Assembly (NCBI GenBank): GCA_034231615.1
Contig: CM067298.1
Coordinates: 6,565,799 to 6,629,798 of the forward strand
DNA from: Meghimatium bilineatum
Lineage: Eukaryota; Mollusca; Gastropoda; Stylommatophora; Philomycidae
Reading direction: 5' to 3'
Length of the DNA: 64,000 nucleotides
Part shown: one piece after another, positions 58,996 to 64,000 of the stretch
Layout of the letters: each line of letters begins with the position of its first letter
Numbering within the stretch: position 1 is the first letter of the stretch
Translations under genes and position numbers: made by a program
Notes under the pieces: model-generated
Database searches by the model: none
The model's input: the letters and a program-made list of their open reading frames with translations, nothing else
What the model was told of the DNA's origin: nothing

Positions 58996-59441
58996 TTCAT
59001 TTCATTTTGAGTAGGTATTTATCATGTTTTCTCTTGAGTGCTTATCTTGAATGTTTAGTGGTCTCTCTGAAGTGTTGTGGATTTCGGATATTGTGGGTCG
59101 TTGGATATTGTGCGATCTCTTGTATGTTTTGTGGTCAATTTTTGTGTCTCTTGTTTATATTAAATATCTTGTAGTTGTATTTTTTTTTATTTTTCTGTGT
59201 TGTTTGGTTCATACCCACTCCCTACATCTTAACTAATCAGAACATTAATTCATTAAAAAACAGTCTTGAAATTTTCCGTGAAAATACGAAAACCAACATA
59301 TTAAAAGTAAAACCAGTTGCTTAAAATAATCATATCTACGACCCTGGTTTGGTAGCTATATTTTATCATATCGCTTGGTGACTGTATATTTTATGACTCC
59401 TGTATGTTTGGTGATTTGTATATTCTATGACTCCTATATGT

Positions 59442-59724
59442 CGCCCGTGTGTTGACGGGGCCCGAAAGGGGAGCAAAGAATAGCAACACTTTTTACCTTC
59501 CACGATTGTCGTAAATGTCGACTAAGGAGGTTATGGGATGGAGTTGACTGTCCCATCCCATATAGGTTCAGCGACTCAAAGCCATGCTGAAGTCGGATGT
59601 GTCAGGCCGAAAGGCGCAGATATCGCAGCAATGCTGTAAACCATGACTCAACGCATCCCGTTCTCCGGACTACATCCTGCTAATCTGCAGGAGTTTGAGA
59701 ACGAATGCAGTAGAAGAAGAAGAA
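59442..59724 (+). mobile_element. SINE-like element S1, full copy with TSD
   Basis: 283 bp between direct repeats GACTCCTATATGT (59429-59441 and 59725-59737). It ends GAGAACGAATGCAGTAGAAG plus more GAA. A perfect 10-bp hairpin TATGGGATGG/CCATCCCATA lies at 59532-59562. I see no tRNA or 5S head. The minus-strand relative is at 77-354 and a tail copy is at 5862. The host sequence is itself repetitive, so part of the 13-bp match could be unit similarity, but both junctions agree with tail-end insertion. Confidence 0.8.
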
Positions 59725-59801
59725 GACTCCTATATGTGTTGTGATGTGTATATTTTATGACTCCTATATGTTTGTTTGTTCCTTTTTTTATGACTCTTGC
59801 A

Positions 59802-60193
59802 AAACAATAATCCACAACACATACACAGCAAAGTGGAAGAAACAAATGGAAGTGGAAGACAAACATGATGCAATACATCTCCTCCAAAGATATCAACAGA
59901 CCACAATATTTCGCCTTAGAACAGGCCACTGCAGACTGTTGGGTCACCTTTACCGATTAAGGATCTCATACACAGATGGATGTCCTTGTGGATTCGGAAC
60001 CCAGACCCCGGAACACATACTTCAGGACTGCCCAACATACAAAGAGCAGAGACAGCAGACCTGGCCAGAGAATACAGACTTGAGGCAAAAGCTATGGGGC
60101 AGCCACTCTGACCTGGAGAAGACAGTGGACTTCGTCTTGACGACAGGCCTGACCGTATAGCATGACCACAGATGCTGAACGCAGAAGAAGAAG
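59802..60193 (+). mobile_element. 5'-truncated LINE with TSD and (GAA)n tail
   Basis: Plus-strand frame (to 60160): WKKQMEVEDKHD, then TTIFRLRTGHCRLLGHLYRL, a knuckle CPCGFGTQTPEHILQDC, a WPEN block and a VLTTGLTV end. This is the C-terminal Cys-Cys-His-Cys tail of an RNase H-bearing LINE, a different member from the one at 1441 and 3431 (GTQTPEH against SPETAEH). After the stop come 33 bases ending GATGCTGAACGCAGAAGAAG, then the target. Direct repeats ATGACTCTTGCA lie at 59790-59801 and 60194-60205. The open frame is intact, so the insertion looks young. The catalytic domains are absent. Confidence 0.9.
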
Positions 60194-60250
60194 ATGACTC
60201 TTGCATTTTATGACTTCTGGATGTTTGGTGGTTGTATATTTTATAATCAT

Positions 60251-61074
60251 ATCTGTTTTATCATCTCTAATCTAAATAACCAAAACGTCCGACAAAGTGG
60301 AGAGTGCCACAGTAACCAAACACATATGCGATACATACTATATAAAATACTACGGTTACTGTTACAACCTAACAATGTAAAAAATAAAAAAATAACAATA
60401 AAAAGAAGAACAAGGACTTTCGTCTACGCTACAGTCCAGCTGGAACATTTTTCAAGAAACACATAAACATGATACACGAAATATCCAAATATAAATGTGA
60501 TAATTTAGAGATGTCTTTCTAATAGCAAGAAGTACCAAATAATGAATTAATCTAAAAACATCTCCAAATAATCAGATTTATATTTCACATTGATGATTAG
60601 GCTTGAACAGCTAACTTAGTACTGTATATAGTATTTATCGGTAATATCTCTATTGGGAAATTACGTTGATTCTCTCTGGTGTATGAAGATTATTTTTGTC
60701 GAGTAGTTGTTCTCGTAGATAAATCAGGATGTTACTTCATGTCTACCATTAATTCTTGACCATCCCATTGAAACCATTTGCACTTAGTTAGAACTAAGTT
60801 AAGAACTTAGTTCTTATTAATCTAAGATGATTAGGTCTGGTGGATGTACATTCTGTGAACTATTTGCTTGTAGGAGGGGAGATTACACTCTAAATAACAT
60901 AAATAATCTTCCTTTGTCGGTCACCAGGTCACAGAACCAATATCCAAATATTGAACTAGGGTTTTGTACATGTCGTTTATAAAAGATAAATGTCTTAGAG
61001 AACTGTTAAATATTGTGTGGTGATAATTCAAGTCAAACAAGCGAATAAGAGAAGACACTAAGCTACAAAACAAT
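60251..61074. other. Non-coding, nothing recognised
   Basis: A+T-rich. An imperfect local repeat AGTTAGAACTAAGTTAAGAACTTAGTTCT (60786-60816) could form a hairpin. Confidence 0.4.
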
Positions 61075-61352
61075 ATGCTTATACATCAACAAGACGAAGA
61101 CGATGGACTTATATGGGACAAGTAATTAGAATGAATGGGGAATAACAGCCACTATACGCATGAAAATAGGTACAAGATGGCAAGAGAAAAAAAAGAGGAC
61201 TACAATGAGAAATTCTTTGCAGAACAACTATCAGAGCGTATGACTATGGGTCTCAACAACATACAAGAACTACACGCAGCATTATCGTATCGCTCAAAAT
61301 ATAGAGCACTTGTTTCTGCTAAATGTACTGCATTCACCGTTGCAAGAACGTA
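61075..61352 (+). pseudogene. RTE-like LINE C-terminal fragment running into a GATA microsatellite
   Basis: Plus-strand frames read RRRRWTYMGQVIRMN, then after a frame change [20 protein letters not shown] and a Lys-Cys-Thr end. The R-R-W-x-x-x-G-x-V-x-R and HAAL-R-x-x-YR-LV layout matches the C-terminal end of RTE-like polyproteins. The first unit after the stop is a GACA/GATA repeat, so the microsatellite may have grown from the LINE's simple-sequence tail. Frame breaks make it inactive. Confidence 0.65.
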
Positions 61353-61643
<291 letters not shown>

Positions 61644-61723
61644 AAGGCTACTCTAAAATAACACAATCTGAACCACATGTTTATGATTTTCTTTTTAATA
61701 ATTTTGTTACGTACACTTTCGTT

Positions 61724-61880
61724 CTTCTTCTTCAGCGTTCATTCTCAAACTCCCACTGGATATCTCTTATAGCAGGACTATGGTCCTATTAGATTTCCAG
61801 AAGGATGTAGTCCAGAGAATGTAAATGCGTTGTGTCGCTGTTTTATTTGCGCCAATGGCCCGACACATCTGTCTTCGGCG
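61724..61880 (-). mobile_element. SINE-like element, family S2
   Basis: The reverse complement begins GCCGAAGACAGATGTGTCGG, continues GCCATTGGCGCAAATAAAAC, TCTCTGGACTACATCC and TGGAAATCTAATAG, and ends GAGAATGAACGCTGAAGAAG. It is the most complete S2 5' end in the window. Confidence 0.8.
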
Positions 61881-62259
61881 GAACTTTTGTTAACGTGCTC
61901 GATTTCTCGTGTTATTTCAACCACGGAGAGCGAATATGTTCTGATTACTTTTTTATTTGCATGTATGACCACGAGCATCAGATTTAGGTACACATTTGGT
62001 TTGTATGTGCTTCCTATGTACATTTAAGAACAAACGCAGAAAAAATTATTTAAACATTCTTAGACGTTAGTTTTGAGTGTAGAAAATGTACTTATGGTTT
62101 TGGTCTTGGGTTGTTTAGTTATGTTTTTAATGAGGTGTTCCGCTTGCGAGCTAGTTTCGTGTGATAATGCGATCCATTGCCAACTTTTCCAGCAGACACT
62201 AAACCTATTCTCATTAGAGAGCTTGGTTGAGGAAAGGACACTTTTAAAATTATAGTTAA
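61881..62259. other. Non-coding, nothing recognised
   Basis: No gene or repeat recognised. Confidence 0.4.
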
Positions 62260-62261
62260 GT

Positions 62262-62575
62262 GAGTTATTTCGCCATCTCAGACCAGATATATCTCACCAT
62301 CATAGACGAGGTATATTTCACAATCTCAGAAGATATACATTTCACAAACTTAGACAATGTATATTTAACCATCTTAGAAGATATACATTTCACAAACTTA
62401 GAAAATGTATATTTAACCATCTTAGAAGATATACATTTCACAAACTTAGACAATGTATATTTAACCATCTTAGAAGTGATATATTTCACCATCTTAAAAG
62501 TGATATATTTCGCCATCTTAGACAAGGTATAATTCACCTTCCTAGACGTGATATATTTCACCATCAAGGTGAACT
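62262..62575. repeat. 24-bp minisatellite with 48-bp dimers
   Basis: Units GTATATTTAACCATCTTAGA-AGAT and ATACATTTCACAAACTTAGA-AAAT alternate. A period divisible by three gives open frames on both strands. Confidence 0.93.
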
Positions 62576-63199
62576 TCTAGCCAAATTACGTTTTCTAGAA
62601 TCATTTATATGCGGGAATGAACAGTTGCGCCGTTCTGCGAATGCTATCCATTGCACTGAGTCACTACAAGACATCCATGTTCTCGATCTCAACATTGCTT
62701 TAATTGTGACCTCAGTATTTTGTTGTCCGGTCAGCCAAGATGAATGACGCAGAACGCAGGACATAATATATAAAATGAATGTGCCTGAACAGACAAAGTT
62801 TAGTTTTGCATACCACAAGTGACACTCTCGGGCCGTCTAGTCGTCGGGCGAGTGAATTAGCTTTTACACAAGAACTCGCTGCTCCAAATCAACATTTCTG
62901 CTGATAGGTCTCCCCCTAGAAAAATTGAAGAAAGGTTATGACCATTGTTATTTCCTTACTCCGCCCGACTGAGATCCCCTTTGGTGTCCGCTGCTCAATA
63001 AAACCTTCTATAATTAATTGTATGAAGGAACAAATATCCGTTGATATTTATCAAAGGAAGAAATCTTCAGTGTCCGAAAATAACCGAGTCCATTAAAGAA
63101 ATGAGGGATGGTGCAATATATGGCAATAGGAAAAAAACTGAAATTAATAAGGAGTGATGCAACAAAGTAGTACCACACTAACAACATGAACGAAAACAG
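62576..63199. other. Non-coding, nothing recognised
   Basis: Minus-strand frames of 84 and 65 codons have no recognisable domain. Confidence 0.35.
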
Positions 63200-63273
63200 G
63201 CGACGTTTCAACTAAAAAGTCTTTATCAGAACAAAAACAGGCGACGTTTCAACTAAAAAGTCTTTATCAGAAC
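63200..63273 (-). repeat. 41-bp tandem pair with hammerhead-like core
   Basis: On the minus strand each copy reads TTCTGATAAAGACT, TTTT, AGTTGAAACGTCGC. GACT/AGTT can form a 4-bp stem with one G-U pair. The core CTGATAA differs from CTGATGA at one invariant G, so ribozyme activity is unlikely in these copies. Confidence 0.5.
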
Positions 63274-63977
63274 AAAAACAGACACACAAATGAATTTTAC
63301 AGAAAAAAAAGAACCTAATAGTTCTACCTTTCAGTTCAACACCACTAGAGAACACATTTCAGATCAGAATATCAATTTATATTTTATTTTGTTTTCATTC
63401 GTTCTTTTACTGTTACTTTCTTTTCTGTTCTTTGTGCATTAGACTTCTGTCTTATTTTCTTTCTCTCATCTTCTCTCCTTTATTATCTTGCACCTGTCCA
63501 ACACTATGATTTTTTTCCGTAATATTTATTGTTTGTTGTTTGTTTGTTATTATTATTTTGTCACGTTTACGACTTTCTAGTGGAGACGTCGTCTACTCAT
63601 TGAGATATTGTTAATGATGTACTTTATTGCAACACTCCTTATTTAATTTTTAATTTTTTATTTTTTGTTTCATTTTTCAAAGTTGCCAGAGTATAGATGA
63701 CTCACGCTGGCACGAAAAACAGTTGTTAATTTTATGTTGTATACAAGTATCGGATTGAGTGTCCCGTAAAATAAATAGCGACAGGCAGGTAGATTACCAA
63801 AGCGTGCAGTTTCCACATGAGAAGGTAAACGAATGTTATAAAATGAGGTCTGACATTCGTAACACTTGCTCGCCTCAGTCGGTCTGGTGATAAGGTCACC
63901 ACTTAGAATTTTGACTGACTGACGTCAGCAAGAGACATGGGGTGCGATGTGATAGGAGAGAATTAAGAAATACTGTT
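63274..63977. other. Non-coding, T-rich
   Basis: T-rich stretches (63400-63680). No gene recognised. Confidence 0.35.
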
Positions 63978-63996
63978 TCTTCTTCTTCTTCTTCTG
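63978..63996 (-). mobile_element. (CTT)n at the window edge, probable start of another (GAA)n-tailed element
   Basis: TTTCTTCTTCTTCTTCTTCT followed by GAG resembles the inverted ...GCAGAAGAAGAAG tail junction of the LINE and SINE families. The body lies outside the window. Confidence 0.35.
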
Positions 63997-64000
63997 AGTT

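Larger units (their letters stand above)
59365..60250. repeat. About 33-bp degenerate repeat hosting two retroposons
   Basis: TGTATATTTTATGACTCCTA-TATGTTTGGTGAT-like units at 59365-59441, 59725-59800 and 60194-60250 are split by the SINE and LINE insertions below. Confidence 0.7.

Noticed and set aside
59532..59562. Transcription terminator hairpin (10-bp perfect stem)
   Set aside because: It is internal to SINE S1 and lacks a following T-run. It is probably structural to the element, not a terminator.

Overview
The window looks like animal nuclear DNA that is almost entirely repeats. I recognise no intact host protein-coding gene, tRNA, rRNA, operon or CRISPR array. The best guess at source is a lophotrochozoan, probably a gastropod mollusc. 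The grounds are A+T-rich sequence, many micro- and minisatellites, tRNA-derived SINEs, Tc1 and hAT relics, and RTE-like and RNase H-bearing LINE 3' ends whose tails are (GAA)n. The taxon is inference.

Layout. (1) 1-9839 occurs once: SINEs, three LINE fragments, short satellites and a 740-bp composite tetranucleotide microsatellite. (2) 9840-33241 is 'copy A': a LINE 3' end, minisatellites, a truncated hAT element, a 17-bp TTAGG-containing satellite, a 1.4-kb polypyrimidine satellite, an RTE LINE remnant, a Tc1 transposase fragment, a tRNA-SINE, a 34-bp satellite and a 10.5-kb GA-rich satellite. (3) 33242-33341 is a gap of exactly 100 N. (4) 33342-48880 is 'copy B', the same locus in the same order and orientation, differing by roughly 1-2 bases per 100 by eye plus several indels. 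Its GA satellite is only 1.25 kb. (5) 48881-64000 occurs once: minisatellites (including two related adjacent 43-bp families), SINEs, a 5'-truncated LINE with clear target-site duplications, hAT and MITE relics, and microsatellites.

The simplest reading of parts 2-4 is that two overlapping haplotype contigs were scaffolded end to end without merging. A real tandem duplication is the alternative. Each copy carries its own large deletion that cuts through a transposon the other copy keeps longer: hAT in A, Tc1 in B. Each also carries its own break in the shared RTE LINE.

The most coherent biological signal is a common 3' signature. At least three LINE lineages and two or three short non-autonomous families end in (GAA)n, and several share a GAACGC-like box just before it. 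This is consistent with SINEs borrowing LINE 3' ends. Other structures of note are a nested higher-order organisation in the GA satellite (14/16 bp, about 0.55 kb, about 4.53 kb) and hammerhead-like cores placed in inverted or tandem pairs at three loci.
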